Assembly: GCA_964503045.1 (NCBI GenBank)
Contig: CAZCZI010000001.1
Coordinates: 1-64,000, forward strand
DNA: 64,000 bases
Reading direction: 5' to 3'
Source: CAYZJR01 sp964503045
GTDB lineage: Bacteria; Cyanobacteriota; Vampirovibrionia; Obscuribacterales; Obscuribacteraceae
Part shown: in pieces, positions 25,163-33,571 of the stretch
Numbering within the stretch: position 1 is the stretch's first letter
How the letters are laid out: the number at the start of each line of letters is the position of its first letter
Notes under the pieces: model-generated
What the model was told of the DNA's origin: nothing
Database searches by the model: none
The model's input: the letters and a program-made list of their open reading frames with translations, nothing else
Made by a program: the position numbers and the translations under genes

Positions 25163-26362
25163 ATGCTTCAAACCCAACCAAACCTCCAATCACCCGCTGG
25201 AAACGCCGTAATGTACACGGAAAAGCAGCTCGGATGGCTCAAAAAAGCCCGCGAATTTGCCGACAAAGTCAGCATTCGCGACATCGTCAAATCCGACACT
25301 GAAAACTCATTCCGACGTGACATGTTTGATGCTGCTTGTAAAGAGGGGCTGGGCGCCTTACCGTTCAACGAGACTTACGGCGGCTCAGGTGGCGATTACG
25401 TTAGTTTCTGCCTCGTCAACGAAGAGTTCGGCAGACGCTGTATTCCGATAATGAGTTCGCTGGGTGTGCACGTGCTCTGCCAGGAGCCGGTCTACAGATT
25501 CGGCACCGATGAGCAGAAGATGAAGTATCTGCCACCGTCTTGCACCGGAAAGTATCTGGCTGCGTTTGGTTTGACGGAACCCAATGCCGGCTCGGACACG
25601 GCCGCGATTGAAACGCAAGCAAAAATTGTCGGTGATGAATACATTCTCAACGGAACAAAAACATTCATCACGAGTGGTGCCTCTGCAGATTACTTCATTG
25701 TAATGGCGCGACTTACTGGCGTCGATCTGCCGCCAGGCAAAGACGGCAAAAAGGCAGAAACCATCACGTCTTTCATCGTCGAAAAAGGATTCAAGGGATT
25801 CGAGATCGGACAGAAGTTCGACATGTTGGGTATGCGCGGGTATGCCACATGCGAGATTGTTTTCAACGACTGCAGAGTGCCGAAAGAGAATCTGCTCGGA
25901 CAACACGGAGAAGGGCGCAAAGTGGCGCTTTCCAGCCTTGCCAAAGGGCGCGTCACTATCGCTGCGCAAGCTACTGGTTGGGCGCAAGGTGCACTCGATC
26001 AAGCAGTGAAGTATCTGAAGAAGGAGTATCAGGAAGGGCGCACCAACGAGCATCTCAATGATCTCGCAGTCACCTTGGGTGACATGGAAGTCACTGTTCA
26101 AGCGGCCCGCGTCCTGACTTACGCCGCGGCGCGCAGCATCGATCTCGGGCAATCAGACGTAAACTTGGCGGCGATGGCCAAAATCACGGCAACTGACGCA
26201 GCGATGAAAGTCTCTACGGAAGCGCTTTCTATTATGTCTTTGGATGGTGGAAATCCAGACAACATTGTCGAACGCATCTTCAGAGATGCCAAGGCAGGTC
26301 AGATTTATGAGGGAACAAATCAGATTCAAAGAATGCTCATTGCCAGACAATTGCTCAAATAA
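25163..26362 (+). CDS. Acyl-CoA dehydrogenase
   Basis: A 399-residue FAD enzyme that introduces the alpha,beta double bond into acyl-CoA during fatty-acid or branched amino-acid breakdown. The family signatures are in order: GGSGGDYVSFCLVNEE, FGLTEPNAGSDTA, TKTFITSGASADY, KFDMLGMRGY and the C-terminal YEGTNQIQRMLIARQLL, with the catalytic Glu in YEGT. Length is normal for short/medium-chain enzymes. The substrate chain is not decidable. The start is ATG 25163; ATG 25211 is possible. It is followed after 21 nt by a membrane protein and then the prenyl synthase, likely one transcript. Confidence 0.92.
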   Translation: MLQTQPNLQSPAGNAVMYTEKQLGWLKKAREFADKVSIRDIVKSDTENSFRRDMFDAACKEGLGALPFNETYGGSGGDYVSFCLVNEEFGRRCIPIMSSLGVHVLCQEPVYRFGTDEQKMKYLPPSCTGKYLAAFGLTEPNAGSDTAAIETQAKIVGDEYILNGTKTFITSGASADYFIVMARLTGVDLPPGKDGKKAETITSFIVEKGFKGFEIGQKFDMLGMRGYATCEIVFNDCRVPKENLLGQHGEGRKVALSSLAKGRVTIAAQATGWAQGALDQAVKYLKKEYQEGRTNEHLNDLAVTLGDMEVTVQAARVLTYAAARSIDLGQSDVNLAAMAKITATDAAMKVSTEALSIMSLDGGNPDNIVERIFRDAKAGQIYEGTNQIQRMLIARQLLK

Positions 26363-26383
26363 ACAAATTCAGCGAAAACACCG

Positions 26384-27016
26384 ATGACAAACGCACCTAC
26401 ATCAAACACATCAAGTACTCAGCCTGAAAAGGCAGAGATCATGGTGCCTCATCTTGATGATGAAAATGTAAGCGATGCTTTGTTTTTTGGAACCATTCCA
26501 CGCCCATCCAAAACCATTGCAGAGCTCGTAGAGAAGGCGCGTCCATGGGTGATTCTTGGCGCCATCGTTTTGATGATTCCGATAGTGGCTGCAGTGTGGA
26601 TCGATTTGATGGCCGAACCAAAGTTCGTTATCAAGAATTCGCTTCTATATATTGCCAAGATCGTATTCATATATATTGCATTCGGAGCCGCCGGCGGATG
26701 TGCCGCAGTGCTTTTCAATTACCGTGAACTAATCTTCACGCTGAGACAGACCGAGGAGTTTATCAATGTCTTGCGTGACGAAGCGGTGTACCAGTTGGAA
26801 TCTTTGCGCATGATGCTCGAAGACACGAAGCGAAAGCTTTTCCCTCCGGAAGAGCAAGCCGAGCAGAGTGTCGCTGACTTGGTCAAAACAGCACTTCCAG
26901 TTGTGATGCTTCTAATCAACAAAGAAAAGAACGCCCTGAAGTGGGGCATGTTCGGATTGAAAGTAGCCCGAGAAGCCATGGACTTCTTCAAAGTAACGTC
27001 AAAAGACAAAGACTAA
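26384..27016 (+). CDS. Two-TM membrane protein with C-terminal coiled coil, unknown function
   Basis: A 210-residue protein that I do not recognise as a named family. It has a polar N-terminus of about 50 residues, two membrane helices (WVILGAIVLMIPIVAAVWI and LLYIAKIVFIYIAFGAAGG) and a helical, charged segment (about residues 120-160) likely to form a coiled coil. It ends KVTSKDKD. Its stop shares one base with the start of the prenyl synthase (TAATG), so the two are translationally coupled. That hints at a link to isoprenoid or membrane-lipid work, but this is inference. Confidence 0.6.
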   Translation: MTNAPTSNTSSTQPEKAEIMVPHLDDENVSDALFFGTIPRPSKTIAELVEKARPWVILGAIVLMIPIVAAVWIDLMAEPKFVIKNSLLYIAKIVFIYIAFGAAGGCAAVLFNYRELIFTLRQTEEFINVLRDEAVYQLESLRMMLEDTKRKLFPPEEQAEQSVADLVKTALPVVMLLINKEKNALKWGMFGLKVAREAMDFFKVTSKDKD

Positions 27017-27963
27017 TGGTCGCTTCAACTACTTCAGATTCAACATTCGATTTCAAAACGTACGCAGAAGACAGACGACTGCTAGTTGAAAAGCGTCTAA
27101 ACGAGTATTTGAATTTCGACGATCCGTCAATTCTTTGGCAAAGTATGCGCTACTCGCTATTGTCAGGCGGCAAGCGGCTTCGCGCCCTCCTCTGCATTGC
27201 AGCTGCTGAAGCGATCAAAGAAGAAAGAGGAATCGAAATTGCACTACCTTGCGCAAGCGCAATCGAACTCGTACATGCAATGAGTTTGATTCACGACGAT
27301 CTTCCCTGCCTTGACAATGACGATTTCAGACGAGGAAAACCGACTAACCATAAGGTTTTTGGTGAAGCGATGGCGCTTCTGGCCGGCGACGCGCTGCTCG
27401 TCTATGCTAACGAAATTCTCATCGCACACACTCAGCATCTGGTCGACCCTTCAATACTACTTTCAGTGGCACAAGAACTTTCAAAGGCCACAGGCGCCAG
27501 CGGCATGGTGGGCGGACAAGTTGATGATATGGAGTTCACGGGAAAAGACAGCACTTCCAAAGACACTCCAATCGACGCATCGATCGTGGAGATGATTCAC
27601 AGAAGAAAGACGGGTGCGCTCATTCGCTTTTCAGTCTGGTCGGGAGCCCGTTTGTGTGGCGCTTCTGAGATCCTTCTCAGAGATCTGGGCAGATACGGCG
27701 AAATTCTTGGTCTTGCGTTTCAAATAACAGATGATCTCTTAGACGTAACCGGTGACATCGCCACGCTTGGCAAGACTCCTGGCAAAGACGAAGCTTCGGG
27801 CAAGGCAACATGGGTTCGCGTGTTTGGAGTCGAGGGTTCTAAAGCGCGTCTAAAGGAACTCGAATCCGAGGGTCTCGAAATACTAAATCGGCTAAACGTA
27901 AGCGCCAGTGCAATGGCTCCGCTCAGAGCTCTTTTGACATTCTCTATAAACAGAACGAACTAA
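27016..27963 (+). CDS. Short-chain polyprenyl diphosphate synthase (FPP/GGPP type)
   Basis: A 315-residue trans-isoprenyl diphosphate synthase that condenses IPP with allylic diphosphates. The first Asp-rich motif is DDLPCLDNDD and the second is ITDDLLDVTGD; SGGKRLRALLC, LLAGDALL and the MIHRRKTGALI helix are also present. The two extra residues in the first Asp motif match bacterial FPP and GGPP synthases such as IspA and CrtE rather than long-chain enzymes. ATG 27016 overlaps the upstream stop by one base. The upstream in-frame ATG at 26941 would overlap the membrane-protein gene and add no conserved sequence. Confidence 0.9.
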   Translation: MVASTTSDSTFDFKTYAEDRRLLVEKRLNEYLNFDDPSILWQSMRYSLLSGGKRLRALLCIAAAEAIKEERGIEIALPCASAIELVHAMSLIHDDLPCLDNDDFRRGKPTNHKVFGEAMALLAGDALLVYANEILIAHTQHLVDPSILLSVAQELSKATGASGMVGGQVDDMEFTGKDSTSKDTPIDASIVEMIHRRKTGALIRFSVWSGARLCGASEILLRDLGRYGEILGLAFQITDDLLDVTGDIATLGKTPGKDEASGKATWVRVFGVEGSKARLKELESEGLEILNRLNVSASAMAPLRALLTFSINRTN

Positions 27964-28013
27964 ATAGTAAAGAACCAAATAGAAAAGATGATGACCATAG
28001 GTACCTTCAAATA

Positions 28014-28568
28014 ATGGATTTTTGTTCCATCCCACAATTGCTTTCTCATTGCCTGCTTGCAGACAACACTGTGGTCGCGTCAACCACTGAAGAAATGTGG
28101 AAAGCGCACTCCACGCGCGGCTGGCAGGTGGTCACCGTGACGATACTTTGCAGCACTTTGGCTCAACTTACCAAGATAATCACCAAACTATTTCGTACTG
28201 GTCAGTTCGATTTGCGCATGTTTGCCAAGACCGGCGGGATGCCGTCCAGCCATAGCTGCTGCACTATGGGGATGGCAGTTTCGGTGGGTTTGATTGAAGG
28301 TTTCAATTCGGTGTCTTTTGCAATCGCCTTGAGTCTGGCCATGATTGTTATGTATGACGCCGCAGGAGTGCGCAGGACGGTCGGTTTGCAGGCCAAAGTG
28401 CTCAATCAAATGATGACCGAATTGTTCTCTGAACACCCGAGGTTGTCATCTGAACGGATTAAAGAATTCCTAGGCCACACGCCAATTGAGGTTTTAGTAG
28501 GGGCTATATTCGGATCAATCATTGCCTGGGTATTCAACATATGGGCTGCCAGTGTCACTTTTCATTGA
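28014..28568 (+). CDS. Divergent PAP2-family protein (DUF212/YuiD type)
   Basis: A 184-residue membrane protein of the acid-phosphatase/vanadium-haloperoxidase-related DUF212 family. Signatures are AQLTKIITKL, FAKTGGMPSSHSCCTMGMAV, MIVMYDAAGVRRTVGLQAKVLNQ and LGHTPIEVLVGAIFG. Family members have three to four hydrophobic segments and an unproven phosphatase or carrier role. It lies 50 nt behind the prenyl synthase, which fits a hypothetical role on polyprenyl-phosphate lipids. The first 30 residues are longer than in many relatives. Confidence 0.85.
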   Translation: MDFCSIPQLLSHCLLADNTVVASTTEEMWKAHSTRGWQVVTVTILCSTLAQLTKIITKLFRTGQFDLRMFAKTGGMPSSHSCCTMGMAVSVGLIEGFNSVSFAIALSLAMIVMYDAAGVRRTVGLQAKVLNQMMTELFSEHPRLSSERIKEFLGHTPIEVLVGAIFGSIIAWVFNIWAASVTFH

Positions 28569-28657
28569 TCATGCAACGGATGTCATGAACCCCAAAACCC
28601 GCAGTGCATGAAAAACACGTAATACATGACTACTGCTAATTTCTGTAACTTTTGCTC
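28569..28657. other. Short spacer before the RHH-gene leader
   Basis: No gene is seen. It holds several CATGA or TCATG words (near 28585, 28608 and 28625) of no known meaning, followed by the -10-like TATAAT at 28658. Confidence 0.3.
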
Positions 28658-29018
28658 TATAATCAAGGTCTTGGAAAGGGTTGCCAGGTCTCCCTCTAAA
28701 AATTACCCCAAAAGGTAATGTCAAGAGGAAGGAACTGGGAGGGAATCCTCCTGTTCAATATTGGCTAAATAAAGTGGTCAAGTGAACATGCAAAACTTTC
28801 GAAGACTCCATTCAAGTGGTGTGACTTCCCCGTCGCCCTAACTAAATGGAATTGCGTTGGTGAAATGAGTAGGCAGTTCGTGCTGCCGAATTTAAAAAGA
28901 CGTCAAAAGTCTTATTGCTATAACCGAGTCGTCGGATTCCGTTATTACGTTCAGAAAAGAAGGAGGAAAGGCTTCAGAACCGGACAAAGCACGGGTGCAT
29001 CTGCTGCCGAAAAACTAG
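28658..29018 (+). promoter_or_regulatory. Long structured 5' leader of the tandem-RHH gene with -10 element
   Basis: TATAAT at 28658-28663 would start a transcript near 28670, about 350 nt ahead of the coding start. No good -35 is seen. The leader carries ATTACC/GGTAAT around a 6-nt loop near 28702-28719, which overlaps the start of a 16-codon open frame (28718-28768). Further short frames follow, and there is an unused strong Shine-Dalgarno (AAGGAGG, near 28960). A separate 104-codon frame from 28865 overlaps the gene in another phase and looks like chance. The layout suggests a cis-acting RNA or leader-peptide control; no known riboswitch was recognised. Confidence 0.4.
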
Positions 29019-29588
29019 ATGAATACAACGGTCCAAACAACAACTTCTGCCAAGACCACTTCGCCGCGGCGTTCGCGCTTTCCTGGCAAGGAGTCAGGTT
29101 CGGTCTCGTTCAACTTGACCGCACTTGGCCGCCAATTGCTCAAAGAGCAAGCAGCGCAAGCAAGTGTTTCCAATGGTGACTACGTCGAAATGCTCATCCG
29201 TGAGCGCGCCGGCTTGCCGCCATTGAGACTCCCCGCACACGCGAAGCAAACTGGCCCGAAGGGTGGCGCCAAGTCGTTTTTCTTTGGAAAAAACAGAGGA
29301 ACAACAACGGCAGTGTGCGTAACCCCGATGGCACACCGCCTGCTCGACGAGCAAGTTGCTGCCTCGCGTATGAGCCGCGGTGATTACATCGAATACTTGC
29401 TCCGCGAAAAAGCGGGCTTGCTCGATGAAAGCCTGAAGGCCATTGTTGCTGCTGCTTCAGCTCAAGCTGCTGCTGCACCACAAACATCATTCGCGCCCCC
29501 AGCGCCTCAACCTGTTGCCGAACCCACTACATGGGCGCAACCAGTTCAAGCGCCGGTTCCAAGCACCGAATGGAATCCTGGAACATAA
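29019..29588 (+). CDS. Small protein with two tandem ribbon-helix-helix-like repeats
   Basis: A 189-residue protein. After a basic Thr/Ser-rich start, two similar segments of about 39 residues occur at about 29-67 and 96-134. Both have a short strand, then LL.EQ.A.S..S.GDY.E.L.RE.AGL, the shape of Arc/MetJ-type ribbon-helix-helix DNA-binding units. RHH proteins bind DNA as dimers, so two copies in one chain could form a single-chain dimer. The C-terminal 45 residues are Ala/Pro/Gln-rich. The linker between the repeats is basic (HAKQTGPKGGAKSFFF). A stop immediately precedes the ATG, fixing the longest reading; no clear ribosome-binding site is seen. A strong terminator follows. A transcription regulator or nucleoid-binding role is inferred. 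Confidence 0.65.
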   Translation: MNTTVQTTTSAKTTSPRRSRFPGKESGSVSFNLTALGRQLLKEQAAQASVSNGDYVEMLIRERAGLPPLRLPAHAKQTGPKGGAKSFFFGKNRGTTTAVCVTPMAHRLLDEQVAASRMSRGDYIEYLLREKAGLLDESLKAIVAAASAQAAAAPQTSFAPPAPQPVAEPTTWAQPVQAPVPSTEWNPGT

Positions 29589-29640
29589 CTCAAGCTTCGA
29601 CGACGCACTAGCGTAGTCTGGCTCAGCAGTTCCTCCAATT

Positions 29641-29680
29641 GCCCCCTGCCCCCCCGCAGGGGGCTTTAACTTGGTTTTTT
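29641..29680 (+). terminator. Rho-independent terminator after the RHH gene
   Basis: Stem GCCCCCTGC / GCAGGGGGC (29641-29649 and 29656-29664) with a C-rich loop is followed by TTT and then six T's at 29675-29680. Confidence 0.85.
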
Positions 29681-29716
29681 GCGGAACCATCAGCTCGATA
29701 CGGGTGCTATATTTGA

Positions 29717-29795
29717 GTTGTGGAGCGCAGGGGGATCGATCCCCTCCAGGACAAGTTGACAGCCCGCCTCGCACACCAGTGCTGCGCCCCACAAC
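29717..29795. ncRNA. Candidate structured RNA closed by a 14-bp inverted repeat
   Basis: Arms 29717-29730 and 29782-29795 are complementary over 14 bp. The minus strand gives a full stem with one G-U pair; the plus strand gives one A-C mismatch at that position. Inside is the palindrome GGGGATCGATCCCC. Read on the minus strand it also fits a distorted tRNA-like cloverleaf: a 7-bp acceptor stem, a T-arm with loop ATCGATC and a loop CTGTCAA. However, the D-arm is far too short and there is no CCA, so it is not called a tRNA. A -10-like TATATT at 29708 would instead start a plus-strand transcript at the first arm. Its identity and strand are unresolved. Confidence 0.35.
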
Positions 29796-29954
29796 CTTTC
29801 GGTCACGTTCTGGTGCTTTGACGGCTCTTCCTGGATGGTCTTTGTCGACCCCCAATATAAATACGTTTGAAACCTGCTTAAAGTTCAATGATGCGCGTAG
29901 AATTTATCTGGCGGCGCTAGTGCTTTGCAAGCCTGACAGGATGCGGGTTTGACG

Positions 29955-30992
29955 ATGAGCAAAAAGGATCTCTCAAGTAAATTTCGAGGCTGCCTGCTTG
30001 GTGGCGCAGTTGGTGACGCGCTCGGGTTCGTCACTGAAAATTTGAGTCGCGAGCGCATTCGCAAGAAATACAAATCAGTCACCCAGTACAAAGTACGCCC
30101 CGGCTACGGCTATTTCACTGATGACACACAACTAACCATAATGATCGCCGAATGCTTGCTTGAAGACGGCGACTTTCAGGCGCAAAAATTTCGAGAAAAA
30201 TTGGCGCGTTGGCGAATGGTATTTCCGCGCTTAAGCGGAAGAGCCACAAAAGATGCGGCTCTTAGATGCCTTTTAGGAATGAAAGAAACCGGCGGAAACT
30301 TTCCCGGCAGCAGCCCTGCAATGCGCGCTGCACCACTCGGTTTGTACTTTCATTCAAATGAGGAAAATCTCTTTGAAAAGACTGTCGAATCAAGCAAAGT
30401 GACTCACACGCATCGCGGCGCGATTGCTGCGGCAGTAGCTGTCGTTTTTGGCGTGTCCTATTTGGTCAACTCAACACAAGAGAAATTGGACATCGAGGAT
30501 TTTCTTTCAACAATTGCATCGCATGTTTCGAAGGCGGACGAGAAACTCGCGGAAGAGATACGTTCACTTTCTTCTATGGTCGCTTGGGATGATGACAGGG
30601 TAATAGCCGAACTGCACAAGAACAGCTCGGTGAAGGGAATGCCAATCAGAGACATCATCTTGTCGGCTGTTTTTGCTTTCGTCAGATCTCCAAACGACTA
30701 TTCTCAAAGCGTTCTATTTTGCGTCAATGCAGGTTGGGACACAGACACGATGGCGGCAATCTGCGGAAACTTGTCCGGAGCGTTCAACGGCATTAAGTCA
30801 ATTCCGGAGAATTGGCTCAAGACTCTCGAAAACGATTACAAAGGTCGAGACTACCTGATGCGCCTTGCCGATTGCTTACAGTGCCATTCTCCAATGCCTG
30901 GAGGGCTAAATCCAGTCTTCGACTATCTCTACGAATTCACTCACAACACTCTGTTTCTGACGCAGATGTTGATCTTCAAACCGATGTTTTGA
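29955..30992 (+). CDS. ADP-ribosylglycohydrolase (DraG/ARH family)
   Basis: A 345-residue ARH-fold hydrolase that removes ADP-ribose from proteins or small molecules using two Mg ions. Signatures are GCLLGGAVGDALGF at the start, metal-site TDDTQLTIMIAE near residue 57, the His-rich THTHRGAIAAA and the C-terminal NAGWDTDTMAAICG that supplies the remaining metal ligands. ATG 29955 was chosen; a TTG two codons earlier is possible. No ADP-ribosyltransferase gene is adjacent, so its substrate is unknown. The first residues (MSKKDLSSKFRG) are typical of bacterial members. Confidence 0.9.
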   Translation: MSKKDLSSKFRGCLLGGAVGDALGFVTENLSRERIRKKYKSVTQYKVRPGYGYFTDDTQLTIMIAECLLEDGDFQAQKFREKLARWRMVFPRLSGRATKDAALRCLLGMKETGGNFPGSSPAMRAAPLGLYFHSNEENLFEKTVESSKVTHTHRGAIAAAVAVVFGVSYLVNSTQEKLDIEDFLSTIASHVSKADEKLAEEIRSLSSMVAWDDDRVIAELHKNSSVKGMPIRDIILSAVFAFVRSPNDYSQSVLFCVNAGWDTDTMAAICGNLSGAFNGIKSIPENWLKTLENDYKGRDYLMRLADCLQCHSPMPGGLNPVFDYLYEFTHNTLFLTQMLIFKPMF

Positions 30993-31037
30993 ACGCCCGA
31001 CTGTTAGCGGGCTGCTATTGGACAAGCTATCGCCGCT

Positions 31038-33566
31038 CTACATTCCCGTAGTTCCCGCCACCGTAGGGTTTGTGCCGCTCTCCTGTACTTTGGCTCGATG
31101 TTGGGCGTAAGAGAGAATCGCTTCGACTTGGCTCAAGTAGTTGACGATGTATTGAGCTCTAAATCCACGTTGAATGAAGGCTTCCAATCTGAGCCATTCT
31201 TTGATCGTGTTGTGCAGTCCGGATACGTCTTTGATGACGGTCTCGAGCTCTTGCGCTTTGCTTGTCGGTTTCAGCTGATGCATTTCTTTTTGAATGGCAT
31301 CTATTTGTGATACCACATCGTTAGTGCTGGCTGTATCCGAGAGAATGTGTTTCTTCGGATCTTGCAGATAACGATTGACCATAGCAGCGAAATCGTCAAC
31401 CAGAAGCCGGCTGGCACGTATCGGTTCTGATTGCGGCGTAAGCAAAGTCTGTCTTCTGTATGGTCCGACTTTGAGCACACCGATCTTTTTATCGTCGAGA
31501 TGAGCCACTGCAAACATCGTTGTTCCCAATGTTCCTTGCACTCTTGCAGAATCCAATTGTTCTATCAAACCAGCTGTATCGAGCTGGCGAATCGAAAGTC
31601 CAGGATAAACGAGAGCCCTGTCAGCCGTGGATTCACGCACGTAACCCGCTGCGTCGGAGAGTTCCTTGGCTGTGGGAACATACGTCATCGGATTGAGGGT
31701 ATCTACCCAACCATTCGCCACCCAGGTTTCCCACTCTTGTTGGATGGCTTGGGTACGCAATCTCCGAGGCATTCCATAAACAGCAGCAGAAATTCTGATA
31801 CCAGGTTTCGCCTGACGCAACATCGAAGAAATGTCTTTGACGAATCCGTTAATCTGTTGAATCTTCCAGGCTACCCACAACTGGCGGGTTTCTTCATCGA
31901 GTTTGTCTAGAGACAAACCTGTCTCTTGCTCAAACTTCGTGCGACCGTACCAGTTGTAACCCATCTCTCCGCCTTTGTTGTTGAACGGATAGCGGATGTA
32001 ATCGAGCTGGATGCCATCAACTGTCGGATACTTCGCGACGATCTCGGCTGCAATGCTCTTGATGTAGTTTTTGCAGTCTTGATTCGATGGGTCGAGCCAA
32101 AACTCAAATTGTTTCGGCGGCAAAAGCGATCCATTTCCTGATTGCAATGCCCATGTGAAGTCGTGCGAGGAGAGCACCGGGCCAGGATAGTCTCCATCTT
32201 TGCCGATGATTGGATTATGCCTGGCGTTGCCTACTGCAAAGCACCAAATCCATGCGTGCACTTCCATGCCCCGTTTCTTCGCTTCAGCCACTGCGGTGCC
32301 GAGTGGATCCCATGTGATGGTCTCTGGATTTTGCGCAGCCACCTTGCTTGGGTACATCACGAAGCCGGCATTGTTGGTTTCGAAATAAACAACGTTGATG
32401 CCGGACGATTTCAGTTTGTCGAACAGCTGGGTCATGCCTTTTGCATTGTGGCAAGAGACGATGGTTCCTCTGTCCAACCAAATTGAACGTGCTTCAACTG
32501 GACGTACCGGCATTGCCTGTGCGAAAGCCATTGCGAATTGCTGGCGAGCTTGCTTGAGCGTATCGTCGGCTTCAAAGAAACGCCGTTCACGATATGCAGA
32601 ATTGAATTTTTTAGCGAGATCCAGAGCTTTGTCGAAGCTCGATTGAATTACTTTATATGGAACAGCAAAATCGGCTTGTTTTGCCGTCTTGATCGTTTCT
32701 TCAGTGCGCTTCGTCAAATAGTCGAGTTCTTGATTGATGTTTTGAAAATCAGCAAAACTGATTTGCACTGCAGCTTGTTGCGTGATTCCTGGTTGAAGTT
32801 CATCCAAAGCCATGGACAGAAGCTGCGAGTTGATAGTGATATCGCCTTGTACGCCAGGAGCCCAACCAAAGAAGATTGCATTACCTTGTCGAACTATCGC
32901 GCCTTTTGAACCGGAGGCATCTTCCCACTTCGCAAGTGCGGTTGCCGAAGGTCCAACCGTAATATCGGCAGTCATGGTTCCAATCGCGAAGTCTTCGCTA
33001 TATGGAAGTGGAACACGAGGCCACGTCAGCTTCGTCACTTCCTTGAAGGTCGTTTGCTTTTGTACGAATGCGCCTGCCAATTGAGCAATCGGCTGTGCCG
33101 TTGGTTGAATAGTGCCACCACCATCGGTGATGAGCAACTTGCCACCACCACGTTGAAATTCAGTCAATGCAGAGACGACATCGCCGCCTAAATCAACGAG
33201 ACAGGGTACGACGATAAGCTTGTACGGTGACAGTTTCGTTGGACCGGCCGCCACATCTGCATCGGACAGTTCATCGAATCGAACGTTGCTCGACTCTAAC
33301 GTTCGGCGAAAGGCTTTGTAGTCATCATCGAATTTGCCGAGATGCTGCTCTTCGTACGCCGCTTGGTTGCGCGCACTATTGAGGAGCCCGATAGGAGCGA
33401 GTTCGGCCTTGTCGGCCAACGCCGGGCACGCCCACATGATAGTCAAAATGGAAACGGCATAAAAACTGCCAAGCCAGCGGAGCAACTTGCCACGCTTTTC
33501 CCAAAGACTCTTTCTCAGCATTTCACTCAATTTCAATATCCCTGTCATTCTAAACTTCGATCTCAC
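31038..33566 (-). CDS. Exported GHL10/DUF187-type glycoside hydrolase with N-terminal GATase-like domain
   Basis: An 842-residue secreted protein. The N-terminal signal (FYAVSILTIMWACPALA, about residues 34-50) is followed by a GATase/beta-galactosidase-trimer-like region (about 55-260: APIGLLNSA, YKLIVVPCLVDL, FQRGGGKLLITDGGG). A helical linker with an amphipathic coil follows. From about 365 comes the TIM barrel of the GHL10/YngK family: SIWLDRGTIVS, GINVVYFETNNAG, MEVHAWIWCFA, VDGIQLDYIRYPF and NPMTYVP. A helical C-terminal part follows. Such proteins are thought to act on cell-wall or exopolysaccharide glycans; the substrate is unknown. It starts 5 nt after smpB and is probably co-transcribed with it. 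Confidence 0.82.
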   Translation of the reverse strand: MRSKFRMTGILKLSEMLRKSLWEKRGKLLRWLGSFYAVSILTIMWACPALADKAELAPIGLLNSARNQAAYEEQHLGKFDDDYKAFRRTLESSNVRFDELSDADVAAGPTKLSPYKLIVVPCLVDLGGDVVSALTEFQRGGGKLLITDGGGTIQPTAQPIAQLAGAFVQKQTTFKEVTKLTWPRVPLPYSEDFAIGTMTADITVGPSATALAKWEDASGSKGAIVRQGNAIFFGWAPGVQGDITINSQLLSMALDELQPGITQQAAVQISFADFQNINQELDYLTKRTEETIKTAKQADFAVPYKVIQSSFDKALDLAKKFNSAYRERRFFEADDTLKQARQQFAMAFAQAMPVRPVEARSIWLDRGTIVSCHNAKGMTQLFDKLKSSGINVVYFETNNAGFVMYPSKVAAQNPETITWDPLGTAVAEAKKRGMEVHAWIWCFAVGNARHNPIIGKDGDYPGPVLSSHDFTWALQSGNGSLLPPKQFEFWLDPSNQDCKNYIKSIAAEIVAKYPTVDGIQLDYIRYPFNNKGGEMGYNWYGRTKFEQETGLSLDKLDEETRQLWVAWKIQQINGFVKDISSMLRQAKPGIRISAAVYGMPRRLRTQAIQQEWETWVANGWVDTLNPMTYVPTAKELSDAAGYVRESTADRALVYPGLSIRQLDTAGLIEQLDSARVQGTLGTTMFAVAHLDDKKIGVLKVGPYRRQTLLTPQSEPIRASRLLVDDFAAMVNRYLQDPKKHILSDTASTNDVVSQIDAIQKEMHQLKPTSKAQELETVIKDVSGLHNTIKEWLRLEAFIQRGFRAQYIVNYLSQVEAILSYAQHRAKVQESGTNPTVAGTTGM

Positions 33567-33571
33567 ACTAT

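Noticed and set aside
25385..26152. 255-codon minus-strand open frame opposite the acyl-CoA dehydrogenase
   Set aside because: The sense strand carries a complete dehydrogenase; the antisense frame has no recognisable motif.
28685..28705. B12-box-like GGAGACCTGG on the minus strand in the RHH leader
   Set aside because: It is only part of the cobalamin-riboswitch consensus, faces away from any minus-strand gene, and the other conserved elements are missing.
28865..29179. 104-codon frame overlapping the start of the RHH gene
   Set aside because: It overlaps the RHH gene in another phase, and its Arg/Lys/Tyr-rich composition looks like read-through of the leader.
29717..29795. A functional tRNA-Asp on the minus strand
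   Set aside because: Anticodon-like GTC and a T-arm-like loop are present, but the D-arm is too short, position 8 is A and CCA is absent; kept only as a structured-RNA candidate.
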